Shown here: piece by piece, positions 52,569 through 61,976 of the stretch
Layout of the letters: every line of letters begins with the position of its first letter
Numbering within the stretch: position 1 is the stretch's first letter
Assembly (NCBI RefSeq): GCF_001598235.1
Contig: NZ_BCYO01000005.1
Location: 218,041-282,040 of the forward strand
DNA length: 64,000 nt
Direction: 5' to 3'
Origin: Polaromonas jejuensis NBRC 106434
GTDB lineage: Bacteria > Pseudomonadota > Gammaproteobacteria > Burkholderiales > Burkholderiaceae_C
The notes under the pieces: generated by a model
What the model was told of the DNA's origin: nothing
What the model saw: the letters and a program-made list of their open reading frames with translations, nothing else
The model's database searches: none
Translations under genes and position numbers: made by a program

Positions 52569-53705
52569 TTAAAGCGACGCCTCCAGCATCGCCTCGTACT
52601 CGTCCGCACTGGCAATCCGCGGATTCGTCTTGTGGCAGTGATCGGCCAGCGCCCCTTCAATAATCTGGCTGAACTGCTCACGCCGCACGCCCATGGCCGC
52701 CAGGCCCGTGGGCAGGCCGAGGCGGGCGTTCATGTCTTTGATGGCTTCGGGGATGTCGCTGCCTGAGGCCAAACCCATGGCGCGCGCCATGCGGTCCAGC
52801 CTATGCTCTTTCTGCACCGATTCGGCGCCGGCGTTAAAGCGCACCACGGCCGGCAAAAACATGGCGTTCAGCGTGCCGTGGTGCAGGCGCGGGTCCACGC
52901 CGCCCAGGCTGTGGCTCAGCGAATGCACGCAGCCCAGGCCTTTCTGGAAGGCCATGGAGCCCTGCATCGAGGCGCTCATCATGTTCAGGCGCGCTTCGCG
53001 GTCGCCGCCGTTGCGCGTGGCGCGCTCGATGTGGCCCCAGCCGCGCTCCAGGCCGTCCAGCGCAATGCCATCGGCCGGCGGATTGAAGGCGGCCGACATG
53101 AAGGTTTCCATGCAGTGCGCAATCGCGTCCATGCCGGTGGCGGCCGTCAGGCTGGCGGGCAGGCCCAGCGTGAGTTCGGGGTCGCAAATCGCCGCTTTCG
53201 GCACGATGTGCCAGGAATGAAAGCCCAGCTTGCGGTGATCGTCCACGATGATGATGGCGCCGCGCGCCACCTCGCTGCCGGTGCCGCTGGTAGTGGGCAC
53301 GGCGATCAGCGGCGCGACGCGCCCGGTGATCTTCGCCGAACCGCCTTCGATGGTGGCGTAGGCGGTGAGCGGTCCTTCGTGCGTGGCGGCAATCGCCACG
53401 CCCTTGGCACAGTCAATCGCCGAGCCGCCGCCCACCGCGATCAGGCCGTCGCAGCCGCCGGCCCGGTACAGGGCGGCGGCTGCGCGCACCGCGGCTTCGG
53501 TCGGGTTGGAGGGCGTCTGGTCAAACACGGCTGCTGTCATGCCGGGCAGGGCGTCCAGCGCCTTTTGCAAAATGCCGGCCGCCTTGACGCCGGGGTCGGT
53601 CACGATCAGGGGCCGGCTGATGCCGACACGCTCGCATTCCTGCCTGAGCAGCTGGATGGCGCCGAATTCAAACTGGATCTGGGTGACGTAGTAGATGAAG
53701 GCCAT
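52569..53705 (-). CDS. Iron-containing alcohol dehydrogenase (4-hydroxybutyrate dehydrogenase-like)
   Basis: A 378-residue group III dehydrogenase with the cofactor motif GGGSAIDCAKG, VPTTSGTGSE, and metal ligands in GMDAIAHCMETFMS and HSLSHSLGGVDPRLHHGTLNA. The sequence fits the short-chain hydroxy-acid or alcohol group. Its neighbour hydrolyses hydroxybutyrate oligomers, so a hydroxybutyrate-type substrate is attractive but unproven. Confidence 0.9.
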   Translation of the reverse strand: MAFIYYVTQIQFEFGAIQLLRQECERVGISRPLIVTDPGVKAAGILQKALDALPGMTAAVFDQTPSNPTEAAVRAAAALYRAGGCDGLIAVGGGSAIDCAKGVAIAATHEGPLTAYATIEGGSAKITGRVAPLIAVPTTSGTGSEVARGAIIIVDDHRKLGFHSWHIVPKAAICDPELTLGLPASLTAATGMDAIAHCMETFMSAAFNPPADGIALDGLERGWGHIERATRNGGDREARLNMMSASMQGSMAFQKGLGCVHSLSHSLGGVDPRLHHGTLNAMFLPAVVRFNAGAESVQKEHRLDRMARAMGLASGSDIPEAIKDMNARLGLPTGLAAMGVRREQFSQIIEGALADHCHKTNPRIASADEYEAMLEASL

Positions 53706-53776
53706 GGCTGGGGTCTTTCTGCGTTGTACGATGCAGGGCGGTTGACGCTCACCGACTTTACCCGTTGGAGGCCCCC

Positions 53777-53908
53777 ATGAACTGCAAGCAAACCCTGATG
53801 GCGGCCAGCTTGCTGCCGCCCAAGCCGGGTTTACACGCGAGCACCATCGGCCTGGGCCAGTCCGCAGCGCCGCCGCAAACCGTGTCAGTTTCCGTGTCTT
53901 TCAAATAA
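53777..53908 (+). CDS. Possible 43-residue small ORF before the esterase
   Basis: ATG 53777 follows TTGGAGG and opens a 43-codon frame (MNCKQTLMAASLLPPKPGLH...) ending with TAA one base before the esterase ATG. It has no recognised domain. It may be a leader or chance. The remainder of the 203-bp gap holds only the divergent promoter region. Confidence 0.25.
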   Translation: MNCKQTLMAASLLPPKPGLHASTIGLGQSAAPPQTVSVSVSFK

Positions 53909-54871
53909 ATGCATTTCAAATCACCGCAAACCCTGCTGACCCCCGCCATGCGCGACGTGCTCAGCCGCATGGCGCGAGCCGATCGCCCGCCGTTTCACAC
54001 GCTCACGCCCAGCCAGGCCCGCGCCGCCTACGAGGCCGGATCGGGCGTGCTTGAAATTCCCAAACCCGCGCTGGCGCGGGTGGAGGACTTCAGCATCCCG
54101 GCGCGTGACGGTCATGCCTTGCCCGCCCGCTTGTACGCGCCATCGACCCAAGGCCTGCCGGTGCTGCTGTACTTTCACGGTGGTGGCTTCACGATTGGCA
54201 GCATCGCCACGCACGACGTGCTGTGCCGCCAGCTCTGCCATCTGGCTGACTGCGCCGTGGTCTCGGTGGACTACCGCCTGGCGCCCGAGCACAAGTTCCC
54301 CACGGCCGCCAACGACGCCTGGGATGCCTTGCAATGGCTGGGCACCCATGCGGCCAGCCAAGGCCTGGACGCGGCACGCCTGGCCGTGGGCGGGGACAGC
54401 GCGGGCGGCACGCTGGCCACCCTGTGCGCCGTGCTGGCTCGCGACGCCGGCCTGCCGTTGGCGCTGCAGCTCCTGTTTTATCCAGGCTGCGCGGCACACC
54501 AGGACACGCCCTCGCACCGCGAATTTGCGCAGGGCTTTGTGCTTGGAGAAGCCGACATCAGCTGGTTTTTCGGCCACTATGTGCGCGGCCCGGCCGACCG
54601 TGAGGACTGGCGCTTTGCGCCGCTTAATGCCCCCGACGTGGACGGCGTGGCGCCGGCCTGGTTTGGCCTGGCGGAGTGCGACCCGCTGGTGGATGAAGGC
54701 GTGATGTATGCCGACAAGCTGCGCGCCGCCGGCGTGCCGGTGGACCTGGAAATCTACCGCGGCGTGACGCACGAATTCATCAAGATGGGCCGTATCATTC
54801 CCGAGGCGCGGCATGCCCATGCGGACGCGGCGCGGGCGCTGCGGCAGGCTTTCGGCAAACATGCCAACTGA
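53909..54871 (+). CDS. HSL-family alpha/beta hydrolase (esterase)
   Basis: A 320-residue carboxylesterase of the hormone-sensitive-lipase group. It has the oxyanion motif YFHGGGFTIGS near residue 90, VSVDYRLAPEHKFP, the nucleophile elbow GGDSAGGTLA near residue 160, the Asp in AECDPLVDEG and the His in GVTHEFIKMG. No signal peptide. The next start lies inside its last codons. Confidence 0.92.
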   Translation: MHFKSPQTLLTPAMRDVLSRMARADRPPFHTLTPSQARAAYEAGSGVLEIPKPALARVEDFSIPARDGHALPARLYAPSTQGLPVLLYFHGGGFTIGSIATHDVLCRQLCHLADCAVVSVDYRLAPEHKFPTAANDAWDALQWLGTHAASQGLDAARLAVGGDSAGGTLATLCAVLARDAGLPLALQLLFYPGCAAHQDTPSHREFAQGFVLGEADISWFFGHYVRGPADREDWRFAPLNAPDVDGVAPAWFGLAECDPLVDEGVMYADKLRAAGVPVDLEIYRGVTHEFIKMGRIIPEARHAHADAARALRQAFGKHAN

Positions 54872-55739
54872 CTTCGCCACCATGAAACAACAGGACTTTC
54901 GCTTTTTTCACCGCCTGCGTGTCCGCTGGGCCGAAGTGGACATGCAGAAGATCGTCTTCAACGCCCACTACCTGATGTATTTCGACACGGCCAGCACGGA
55001 CTACTGGCGTGCGCTGGGCCTGCCGTTTGAAGAGGCCATGCATCAGCTGGGCGGCGACCTTTACCTCAAGAAGGCCAGCGTCGAATACCACGGCTCGGCA
55101 CGTTTTGATGACCGGCTCGAGGTGGCGCTGAAATGCGAGCGCGTCGGCAATTCGTCCCTTGTTTTTACGGGCGCCATTTTCCGGGCCGATGCGTTGCTCG
55201 TCACCGGTGAGCTGGTTTATGTGTTTGCCGACCCGGCCACGCAAACTTCCAAAGCCGTGCCGGATGCCTTGCGCAGCCTGCTGAGCCGCTTTGAGGCGGG
55301 CCAGGCCGTGCTGAGCCTCAAAACCGGGGATTGGGCCGCGCTGGGCAAAGACGCCGCCAAAGTGCGGACCGCCGTGTTTGTAGAAGAGCAGGGCATCCTG
55401 CTGGAGATGGAGTGGGACGAGGCAGACGGCACGGCCATCCATGCCGTCGCCTACAACGGCCTGGGGCAGGGCATTGCCACCGGGCGGCTGATCCGGCACG
55501 CCAGCGGGGTCGGAAAAATAGGCCGCATGGCAGTCCACCGCGCGCTGCGGGGTTCACATACAGGGCAGAGCATCCTGGAGGCGCTGCTCGATGCCGCCAG
55601 ACAGCGCGGCGATGCCGAGGTCATGCTTTACGCCCAGTGCAGTGCCGAAGGCTTTTACCAGCGCCTGGGGTTTGCGCCGCGCGGCGAGCCCTTTGACGAA
55701 GTGGGCATCCCGCATATTGAAATGTTTCGACGGCTTTGA
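54861..55739 (+). CDS. Fusion of YbgC-type acyl-CoA thioesterase and ElaA-like GNAT domain
   Basis: A 292-residue two-domain protein. Residues ~8-145 are a 4HBT hotdog thioesterase (RVRWAEVDMQKIVFNAHYLMYFD with the catalytic Asp, then LYLKKASVEYHGSARFDDRL). Residues ~150-292 are a GNAT domain (VRTAVFVEEQGILLEMEWDEADG, IGRMAVHRALRGSHTG, EGFYQRLGFAPRGEPFDEVG). ATG 54861 overlaps the esterase stop; ATG 54882 is an alternative start. Both halves look intact. Confidence 0.88.
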   Translation: MPTDFATMKQQDFRFFHRLRVRWAEVDMQKIVFNAHYLMYFDTASTDYWRALGLPFEEAMHQLGGDLYLKKASVEYHGSARFDDRLEVALKCERVGNSSLVFTGAIFRADALLVTGELVYVFADPATQTSKAVPDALRSLLSRFEAGQAVLSLKTGDWAALGKDAAKVRTAVFVEEQGILLEMEWDEADGTAIHAVAYNGLGQGIATGRLIRHASGVGKIGRMAVHRALRGSHTGQSILEALLDAARQRGDAEVMLYAQCSAEGFYQRLGFAPRGEPFDEVGIPHIEMFRRL

Positions 55740-55760
55740 GCCTGGCCCGGCAGCACCGGG

Positions 55761-56678
55761 CTAAAGTGCTGGCGCTTTCTCTGCTACTTCCTGCCAAAAA
55801 AAACGCTGGCAATTGACCTGTGGCCTCCCCAGGTCGGGGTCGGGCGTTGCGCTGGCCTCTTGCTGCGTTTGCGCCTGCCCGTGGGTTCTTTCCTCCACCC
55901 GCACCTCCCAGCAGCGCGGGTGGCCAGCGCCCTGAGGACTGGCCAGCAGCACGGTGCTGCTGCGCGTGCCGTAGGCGTACTCCGGAACATCCACAAAGGC
56001 ACTGGACAAGGCCTCTTCCAGGGCCAGAGGCACGCCAGTCGCTGGCAGCTGCCGGCGAGCGGCGCGTTCGCGGCTGGCCAGTGCGGCCCACAGCGGCGCC
56101 TGCAATGCGTCTGGCTCGGGCCCGGGCCCGTTGGGGCTTGAAGCCAGCGCATGGGCCAGCACGTCTTTCAGCGCCGCCGTTTTGGGCCAGGGCGTATTCA
56201 GCGCGGCGTTGGACAAGCCGTAAACACCGGCCGCCAATGGCTGGCTGTGCAAGGTCGGCGCCGCCGCTGGTTGGCCGGCGAATCTGTTCGTGACCCAGCT
56301 CCAGGCATGGCGCTGAAAGTCGCCGAGCACCAGGTTGAAGCCGCCGTAGGCCGCGCCGTCCGCTTCCAGCGCCGCAACAAAGCTGGCGGCGTCACCGTCC
56401 GCTTCCAGCCAGCGTGTGACCAGTTGGCCCCGGGAACGCGGCGCGGCTTGTGGATTCGCCTCACGCACATTGGTGAGAAACGCCACCCGCCCGCCCGGCG
56501 TCATGCCCAGCCAGGTGCCGCCGGCGCGCAGGTCGCGGCCGGAAATGATGTGCTGACCCGATGCGCTTTGCCAGCGGCCCAGCGGCAGGGTCGGACGGTT
56601 CAAAAACTCATCCCGGTTGGCCGCAATCACCAGCGGCCAGCGCGCCGAGGCGCTGATGGCAAACGCAATCAGGCACAC
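55761..56678 (-). CDS. NRDE (TANGO2-like) family protein
   Basis: A 305-residue protein opening with MCLIAFAISASARWPLVIAANRDEFLNRP (conserved Cys2 and NRDE). Further marks are GRDLRAGGTWLGMTPGGRVAFLTNVRE, GGFNLVLGDF and YGTRSSTVLL, fitting an Ntn-hydrolase-like fold. Eukaryotic TANGO2 is linked to membrane lipid or heme handling, and the bacterial role is unknown. Convergent with the thioesterase-GNAT gene. Confidence 0.9.
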   Translation of the reverse strand: MCLIAFAISASARWPLVIAANRDEFLNRPTLPLGRWQSASGQHIISGRDLRAGGTWLGMTPGGRVAFLTNVREANPQAAPRSRGQLVTRWLEADGDAASFVAALEADGAAYGGFNLVLGDFQRHAWSWVTNRFAGQPAAAPTLHSQPLAAGVYGLSNAALNTPWPKTAALKDVLAHALASSPNGPGPEPDALQAPLWAALASRERAARRQLPATGVPLALEEALSSAFVDVPEYAYGTRSSTVLLASPQGAGHPRCWEVRVEERTHGQAQTQQEASATPDPDLGRPQVNCQRFFWQEVAEKAPAL

Positions 56679-56708
56679 GATGAAGCCTCCGAATACTTGG
56701 CTTAAGGC

Positions 56709-57671
56709 TCAGATGTCTTCGATCAGGGCGTAGGGCAGGGGCCGCAGCGCCAGGGCCGCGCCCGTGGCACTGCCCAGCGTCAGCCGCCCCGCTTCGGCAT
56801 GGGCGGCCGCGTCGGCCGCGGCAGAGGTTTGCATGGACACTATGGCATCAAAGCCGCCAGAGGGGTTGGCCGCCGCAGCCGCCACCAGTCCGCAAGGCTG
56901 CTCGGCGTCCAGCGCGTGAAACACCTCCTGCCCGACGGCGGGCGCAGCTTCGCTGTGCACCAGATAGGCGCGGCGCTTGAGCGTGCCGCGGAACTGGCTG
57001 CGGGCCACGATTTCCTGGCCGGGGTAGCAACCTTTTTTGAAGTTGACGCCGCCTACCGACTCGTAATTGAGCATTTGCGGCACGAAGGCCTCATAAATCG
57101 GCTGGGTGATCAGGGCGATGCCGGACTGCACGCTGAGCCAGTGCCACAAGGCCAGGTCGATCCGCGGACCAGACGGCGCCGGCGAGCCGGCAGGCGCACA
57201 CCACAAGGCGCGCGGTTGGCCGGCGCCCGGGTATAAAACCACCCGAGTTGCATCGCCAATATCGGCCTTGGCCCAGGCAGGATGGGCGCTGCCAGCTATT
57301 GATTCAATAGCATCCAGCGCACTTCCAACCACGCCGTACAGCGCAAAATCAGCCGTGGCATCGCTCAGTTTGGCTTTGGTGCGCAGCACGAACATGGACA
57401 GGCGCTTGAGCGTGGCGGCCAGAATGTCTCGGCTGCACACCAGCAGGATTTCTTCGTGGCTGCGTTTGAACAGCACAAAGCTGGCCTGCATGCGGCCCTT
57501 GGCGTTGCAAAAAGCCGCCAGGCGTGCTTCCGACAGGCCCAGCAGGGCCACGTCCTGCGTCAGCTGGCCCTGCAAAAACTTCACGGCCTCCTCGCCGGCC
57601 ACGCGAATCACCCCCAGATGGGTCAACTCGGCGATGCCGGAAATGTAGGGGGCAGTGCTGGGCGTGGTCAT
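56709..57671 (-). CDS. ygfZ: Folate-dependent Fe-S assembly protein YgfZ (GcvT-like)
   Basis: A tetrahydrofolate-binding protein that aids Fe-S enzyme maturation. The signature KGCYPGQEIVARSQFRG with the essential Cys lies near residue 215; LGVIRVAGEEAVKFLQGQLTQDV marks the N-terminal part. ATG 57671 gives a 320-residue protein; an ATG at 57713 is possible but poorly supported. A TAGCTATC-type repeat is translated at about residues 106-125 (SALDAIESIAGS), in a variable linker. Divergent from mltG, as in many betaproteobacteria. Confidence 0.92.
   Translation of the reverse strand: MTTPSTAPYISGIAELTHLGVIRVAGEEAVKFLQGQLTQDVALLGLSEARLAAFCNAKGRMQASFVLFKRSHEEILLVCSRDILAATLKRLSMFVLRTKAKLSDATADFALYGVVGSALDAIESIAGSAHPAWAKADIGDATRVVLYPGAGQPRALWCAPAGSPAPSGPRIDLALWHWLSVQSGIALITQPIYEAFVPQMLNYESVGGVNFKKGCYPGQEIVARSQFRGTLKRRAYLVHSEAAPAVGQEVFHALDAEQPCGLVAAAAANPSGGFDAIVSMQTSAAADAAAHAEAGRLTLGSATGAALALRPLPYALIEDI
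57295..57354. repeat. TAGCTATC-type repeat inside ygfZ
   Basis: CTATTGATTCAATAGCATCC, AGCGCACTTCCAACCACGCC and GCGCAAAATCAGCC match the family. It lies within the coding region, in frame on the minus strand. Confidence 0.65.
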
Positions 57672-57757
57672 GGGCTGGTCCGCTGTCGTTGTAGAGATGG
57701 GCTGAATTATCATAGCCCTCTGGTTCCGGGTTTCGCCATTGAAAAGGTAGTTGGGTT

Positions 57758-58771
57758 GTGCGTCGTGTCTTTACAAGTTTGTTGACTCTCGTTTTTACCG
57801 GCGCCCTCCTGCTATTGGGTGCGGCTTTGTGGTGGCTGCACCAACCCATGCCCCTGCGCCTGCAGCCGGGCAGCCAGGTGGTGGACCTTGAAATCGAGCC
57901 CGGCACACCCGCCAGCGGCGTTGCCGCGGTGGTGGTGGCCAGCGGCGCCGATGTGCCCACACCGCTGCTGCAAGCCTGGTTCCGTTTTTCGGGGCAGGCC
58001 CGGCTGATCAAGGCCGGCAGCTATGAACTGGTGCCGGGCACCACGCCGCGCAAGCTGCTGAGCATGCTGGTGCGCGGCGAGGAGACCCTTAAAAATGTCA
58101 CGCTGGTGGAGGGCTGGACATTTACGCAAGTCCGCACAGCGCTACAAAAAGCAGAGCAGCTCACCCCCGAAACAGCTGGGCTGGGACCCGAAATCATCAT
58201 GGAAAAGCTGGGCAGGCCGGGCCAGCACCCCGAGGGCCGGTTTTTCCCCGACACCTATACCTATGCCAAGGGCTCCAGCGACTTGGCGGTCCTCAAGCGC
58301 GCCGCGCGCGCCATGGACAAGCGGCTGGACGCGGCCTGGGCGCAGCGCAATCCGGATACGCCGCTGAAAACGCCGGAACAGGCGCTGATCCTGGCCAGCA
58401 TCGTGGAAAAAGAAACCGGCAAGGCTTCCGACCGCGCCCAAATTGGCGGCGTGTTCAGCAACCGGCTGCGCATAGGCATGCCCTTGCAGACCGACCCCAC
58501 CGTGATTTACGGCCTGGGCGAAAAATTTGATGGCAACCTGCACAAACGCGACCTGCTGGCCGACACGCCTTACAACACCTACACCCGCCTCGGTCTGCCG
58601 CCCACGCCGATCGCCATGCCGGGCAAAGCCGCCTTGCTGGCAGCCGTGCAGCCGGCGCCTACCAAGGCGCTTTATTTTGTGGCGCGCAATGACGGCAGCG
58701 GCAGCAGCCATTTCAGCGCCAGCCTCGACGAGCACAACCGCGCCGTCAACAAATACATACGGGGGCAATAA
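57758..58771 (+). CDS. mltG: Endolytic murein transglycosylase
   Basis: An inner-membrane-anchored lytic transglycosylase that sets glycan strand ends. The 337-residue protein has an N-terminal anchor helix ([20 protein letters not shown]), a LysM-like region ([20 protein letters not shown]), then the YceG core with catalytic Glu in [15 protein letters not shown] and [22 protein letters not shown] at 57758 is the start. First gene of the mltG-tmk-holB-pilZ-tatD run. A GCTACAAAAAGCAGAGCAGC stretch at ~58141 may be another repeat scrap. Confidence 0.93.
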   Translation: MRRVFTSLLTLVFTGALLLLGAALWWLHQPMPLRLQPGSQVVDLEIEPGTPASGVAAVVVASGADVPTPLLQAWFRFSGQARLIKAGSYELVPGTTPRKLLSMLVRGEETLKNVTLVEGWTFTQVRTALQKAEQLTPETAGLGPEIIMEKLGRPGQHPEGRFFPDTYTYAKGSSDLAVLKRAARAMDKRLDAAWAQRNPDTPLKTPEQALILASIVEKETGKASDRAQIGGVFSNRLRIGMPLQTDPTVIYGLGEKFDGNLHKRDLLADTPYNTYTRLGLPPTPIAMPGKAALLAAVQPAPTKALYFVARNDGSGSSHFSASLDEHNRAVNKYIRGQ

Positions 58772-58776
58772 ACAGT

Positions 58777-59478
58777 ATGACCATGCACGGCCTTTTCATC
58801 AGCTTCGAAGGCATAGACGGCGCGGGCAAGTCCACGCACATTGCCGGTCTGGCCAACGCCTTCAGGGCCGAGGGCAGGGCGGTCACGCTGACGCGCGAAC
58901 CCGGCGGCACACCGCTGGCCGAAAAGCTGCGCGCCATGGTGCTGGGCGACCCCATGGACCCGCTGACCGAAGCCCTGCTGATTTTTGCGGCACGGCGCGA
59001 CCACCTCGTGAACGTGATTGCACCGGCCCTGCTGCGCGGCGATGTGGTGCTCTGCGACCGCTTTACCGATGCCAGCTTTGCCTACCAGGGCGCGGGGCGC
59101 GGTTTTGACCTGAATGTGCTGTCGACCCTGGAGCAATGGGTGCAGTCCGACGAGGGCTTGCTCGGCGACCCGGCCGGCAACAAACCCATGAGACCCGAGG
59201 TCGAAACCGTGATCGAGCCGCACCTCACGGTCTGGTTTGACCTGCCTCCCGAAGAAGCCGCGCTGCGGCTGGCGGATGCGCGCGTGCCAGACAAATTTGA
59301 GGCCCAGCCGGTGGAATTTTTCCGCCGCGTGGCGCAAGGCTATGCCGATCGCCAGCAGGGCCATCCGGAACGCTTTGCCCGCATTGCCGCCTCGCAAACC
59401 CGCGAAAACGTCTGGCAGGCCGTGCGGCAGGTGATCGTCGAAAAGGGCTGGCTGGAAGGGCCGGCTTGCCATGAGTGA
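58777..59478 (+). CDS. tmk: Thymidylate kinase
   Basis: Phosphorylates dTMP to dTDP. The 233-residue enzyme has the P-loop [26 protein letters not shown], the DR motif in [18 protein letters not shown] and [17 protein letters not shown] 58777 is used; ATG 58783 is a near alternative. Its end overlaps holB by 8 bp. Confidence 0.95.
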   Translation: MTMHGLFISFEGIDGAGKSTHIAGLANAFRAEGRAVTLTREPGGTPLAEKLRAMVLGDPMDPLTEALLIFAARRDHLVNVIAPALLRGDVVLCDRFTDASFAYQGAGRGFDLNVLSTLEQWVQSDEGLLGDPAGNKPMRPEVETVIEPHLTVWFDLPPEEAALRLADARVPDKFEAQPVEFFRRVAQGYADRQQGHPERFARIAASQTRENVWQAVRQVIVEKGWLEGPACHE

Positions 59479-60604
59479 CATGGCCCATGCAAACGGCCCG
59501 AACGTGGCCCCGGGCCACGGGCCGGGCACAAACCCGCCTCTGGCGCCGTGGCTGCAAACCCAGCTGGAGAGCTTGCTGGTCCAGCGCGGCCATGCCTGGC
59601 TGCTCAGCGGACCATCGGGTCTGGGCCAGTTTGAACTGGCGCTGGCGCTGGCCCGTGCCTGGCTGTGCGAACAGCCCAGGCGCCAAGGCGCTTGCGGCCA
59701 CTGCGGCAGTTGCCACGCCGTGGACGTGCACACCCACGCCGACCTCTGCATGCTGATGCCCGAGAGTCTGTCGCTGATGCTCGGCTGGCCGCTGGACGAA
59801 AAAACCCAGGACGAACTGGACAGCAAAAAACGCAAGCCCAGCAAGGAAATCAAGGTGGATGCGGCGCGCGAAGCCGTGTCATTCACCCAGTTCACGCGCT
59901 CGCGCGGCACGACCAAGGTGGTGCTGGTGTTTCCGGCCGAGCGCATGAACAACGTCACCGCCAACACCTTGCTCAAAACGCTGGAAGAACCGCCCGGCGC
60001 CGTCAAGTTCATTCTGGCCACCGAAGCCGCGCACCAGCTGCTGCCCACCATACGCAGCCGTTGCCTGGGCCATACCATGCTGTGGCCCGATTTTGAGCAG
60101 GCGCGCGCCTGGCTCCAGCAGGAGATGGCAAAAAGCGAGTCGGAAGGCAGCGCCAAAAAGGCGGCCCGTGCGCCCGAGCCCGCTGATCTGCAGACCTTGC
60201 TGGTGGCGGCCGGCGGGCGCCCCGCTGACGCGCTGAGCTGGGCCCAAAACAGCCCCCCGGGGGACGCCGCCCAGCACTGGCAGGCCCTGCCCAAAGCCAT
60301 GGCCCGCGGTGATGTCAGCGCCCTGGCTGACTGGGCGCCCGCCCAGGCGGTGGATGCCCTGCAAAAGCTTTGCCACGACGTGCTGGCGGTCAGAATGGGC
60401 GCGTCACCACGGTTCTTTAGCGCTAAAGACCTTCCTTCGGCCGCAGCGGCGGCCCCGGGCAGGGCCAGCGGCAGCCTTTATGCGCTGGCCAGTTGGGCTA
60501 AGGAGCTGAGCGCCATCGCCCGCACCGTGGAGCATCCGTACAACCCGGGCCTGATGCTGGAATCCCTGGTCAGCCGCGCCCGGCTGGCGCTCAATGCCAG
60601 ATAA
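59471..60604 (+). CDS. holB: DNA polymerase III subunit delta'
   Basis: Clamp-loader subunit of 377 residues. It has a P-loop-like [15 protein letters not shown] without the Walker lysine, as is normal for delta', a four-cysteine zinc module ([16 protein letters not shown]), the [26 protein letters not shown] segment and the sensor-like TIRSRCLGH. The C-terminal domain is variable. Overlaps tmk and is followed by pilZ. Confidence 0.94.
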   Translation: MSDMAHANGPNVAPGHGPGTNPPLAPWLQTQLESLLVQRGHAWLLSGPSGLGQFELALALARAWLCEQPRRQGACGHCGSCHAVDVHTHADLCMLMPESLSLMLGWPLDEKTQDELDSKKRKPSKEIKVDAAREAVSFTQFTRSRGTTKVVLVFPAERMNNVTANTLLKTLEEPPGAVKFILATEAAHQLLPTIRSRCLGHTMLWPDFEQARAWLQQEMAKSESEGSAKKAARAPEPADLQTLLVAAGGRPADALSWAQNSPPGDAAQHWQALPKAMARGDVSALADWAPAQAVDALQKLCHDVLAVRMGASPRFFSAKDLPSAAAAAPGRASGSLYALASWAKELSAIARTVEHPYNPGLMLESLVSRARLALNAR

Positions 60605-60665
60605 GGCGCTGGGCGAGCGCAGCAAATGCATCCCCGCCAGCTGGCCAAACCGATAAACTAGCGCC

Positions 60666-61046
60666 ATGAATCCAACGCCGCCCGTCAGTTCCCACGCCGC
60701 AAGCTCCGCCCGGCCCAGTGTTGTTCAGCTGGCCATCAAGGAAAAGGCGGCGCTTTACGCGGCCTACATTCCCTTGTTTACCGAAGGCGGCGTCTTCATT
60801 CCCACGACGCGCGGGTACCAGCTGGGTGATGATATTTACGTGTTGCTGACCCTTCCCGAGGACATCCAGCGCTATCCGCTGGCCGGCAAAGTCGCCTGGG
60901 TCACGCCCCCCCGGGCGGCGGGCAACCGCACCCAGGGCGTCGGTGTGCGGTTTCCATCCGACGAGAAATCTCACCTGCTCAAGATCAAGATTGAAGAAAT
61001 TCTGGGCGCCCATCTGGCCTCCGACCGGCCCACGCAGACCATTTAA
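60666..61046 (+). CDS. PilZ domain protein (type IV pilus type)
   Basis: A 126-residue single PilZ domain: LYAAYIPLFTEGGVFIPTTR, then LAGKVAWVTPPRAAGNRTQGVGVRF. It lacks the RxxxR c-di-GMP-binding motif, as do PilZ proteins of type IV pilus assembly. The tmk-holB-pilZ-tatD order is conserved in many proteobacteria. Confidence 0.92.
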   Translation: MNPTPPVSSHAASSARPSVVQLAIKEKAALYAAYIPLFTEGGVFIPTTRGYQLGDDIYVLLTLPEDIQRYPLAGKVAWVTPPRAAGNRTQGVGVRFPSDEKSHLLKIKIEEILGAHLASDRPTQTI

Positions 61047-61095
61047 CGGCCCGCATCAAACGCCGTCAGGCGCAGGGCCAGCCAGCGAGCGCTCT

Positions 61096-61152
61096 GTTAT
61101 TTATAGCTGCTTGCGCCCGTCCGGCATGGGCTGCAGGCCATTTTTACCAATA
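61096..61152. repeat. TAGCTATC-type interspersed repeat
   Basis: TTATTTATAGCTGCTTGCGC, CCGTCCGGCATGGGCTGCAG and GCCATTTTTACC. This is the clearest full copy in forward orientation. It lies between pilZ and tatD. Confidence 0.8.
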
Positions 61153-61166
61153 AACCAAGTTCCGGC

Positions 61167-61976
61167 ATGTTCACCGATTCCCATTGCCATCTGAGCTTTC
61201 CCGAGCTCCAGGCGCAACTTCCACAGATTCGCCAGGCCATGCAAGACGCGCAGGTAGACCGTGCGCTATGCATTTGCACCACCCTGGAAGAATTTGAAAC
61301 AGTCCACCAGCTTGCCACCGGCTACGACAATTTCTGGTGCACCGTGGGCGTGCATCCAGACAACGAGGATGTGCAGGAGCCCAGCCTCGACGATTTGCTG
61401 CTGCGCGCCAGCCGGCCCAAGGTGGTTGGCATCGGCGAAACCGGGCTCGACTATTACCGCCTTGGCGAACGCAGCGTGGCCGACATGGAATGGCAGCGCG
61501 AGCGTTTCCGGGTGCACATCCGTGCCGCCCGGCAGACCAGCAAACCACTGGTCATTCATACCCGCAATGCCTCGGACGACACTCTGGCGATCCTGAAGGA
61601 AGAAAGCGAGGCGGGAGCAGGGCAGGCTGGCGCCCCAGCAAAGGCGCGCGGTGTTTTTCACTGTTTCACAGAGACCCAGGCGGTGGCCCGTGCCGCGCTC
61701 GACCTTGAATTCTATATCTCCTTTTCGGGCATCCTGACCTTTAAAAATGCTGCCGACATACGCGAGGTGGCCCGTTTTGTACCGCTGGACCGCCTGCTGA
61801 TCGAAACCGACAGCCCTTATCTGGCACCCGTTCCCTACCGGGGAAAAACCAACAATCCTTCTTATGTGCCCTTTGTGGCGCAGCAGATTGCCGAACTCAA
61901 GCAACTCTCCGTGGAAACCATCGCGGAAGCCACCAGCCGTAATTTCGAGCAGCTGTTTACGGGAGTGAGTGCATGA
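61167..61976 (+). CDS. tatD: TatD family metal-dependent hydrolase
   Basis: A 269-residue TIM-barrel hydrolase. It begins MFTDSHCHLSF (metal HxH), has GVHPDN, VVGIGETGLDYY with the bridging Glu, PLVIHTRNASDDT, GVFHCFTE and IETDSPYLAPVPYRGKTNNP. DNase activity is known in the family, and YcfH-type members sit at this chromosomal position. Its stop overlaps the next start as ATGA. Confidence 0.94.
   Translation: MFTDSHCHLSFPELQAQLPQIRQAMQDAQVDRALCICTTLEEFETVHQLATGYDNFWCTVGVHPDNEDVQEPSLDDLLLRASRPKVVGIGETGLDYYRLGERSVADMEWQRERFRVHIRAARQTSKPLVIHTRNASDDTLAILKEESEAGAGQAGAPAKARGVFHCFTETQAVARAALDLEFYISFSGILTFKNAADIREVARFVPLDRLLIETDSPYLAPVPYRGKTNNPSYVPFVAQQIAELKQLSVETIAEATSRNFEQLFTGVSA

Noticed and set aside
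59590..59640. Damaged ATPase in holB, because the P-loop lacks its lysine
   Set aside because: Delta' subunits normally lack a functional Walker A, so this is the family rule and not decay.
60414..60429. Perfect 16-bp palindrome TCTTTAGCGCTAAAGA
   Set aside because: It lies inside holB in a variable stretch, away from any promoter, and no second copy was seen.
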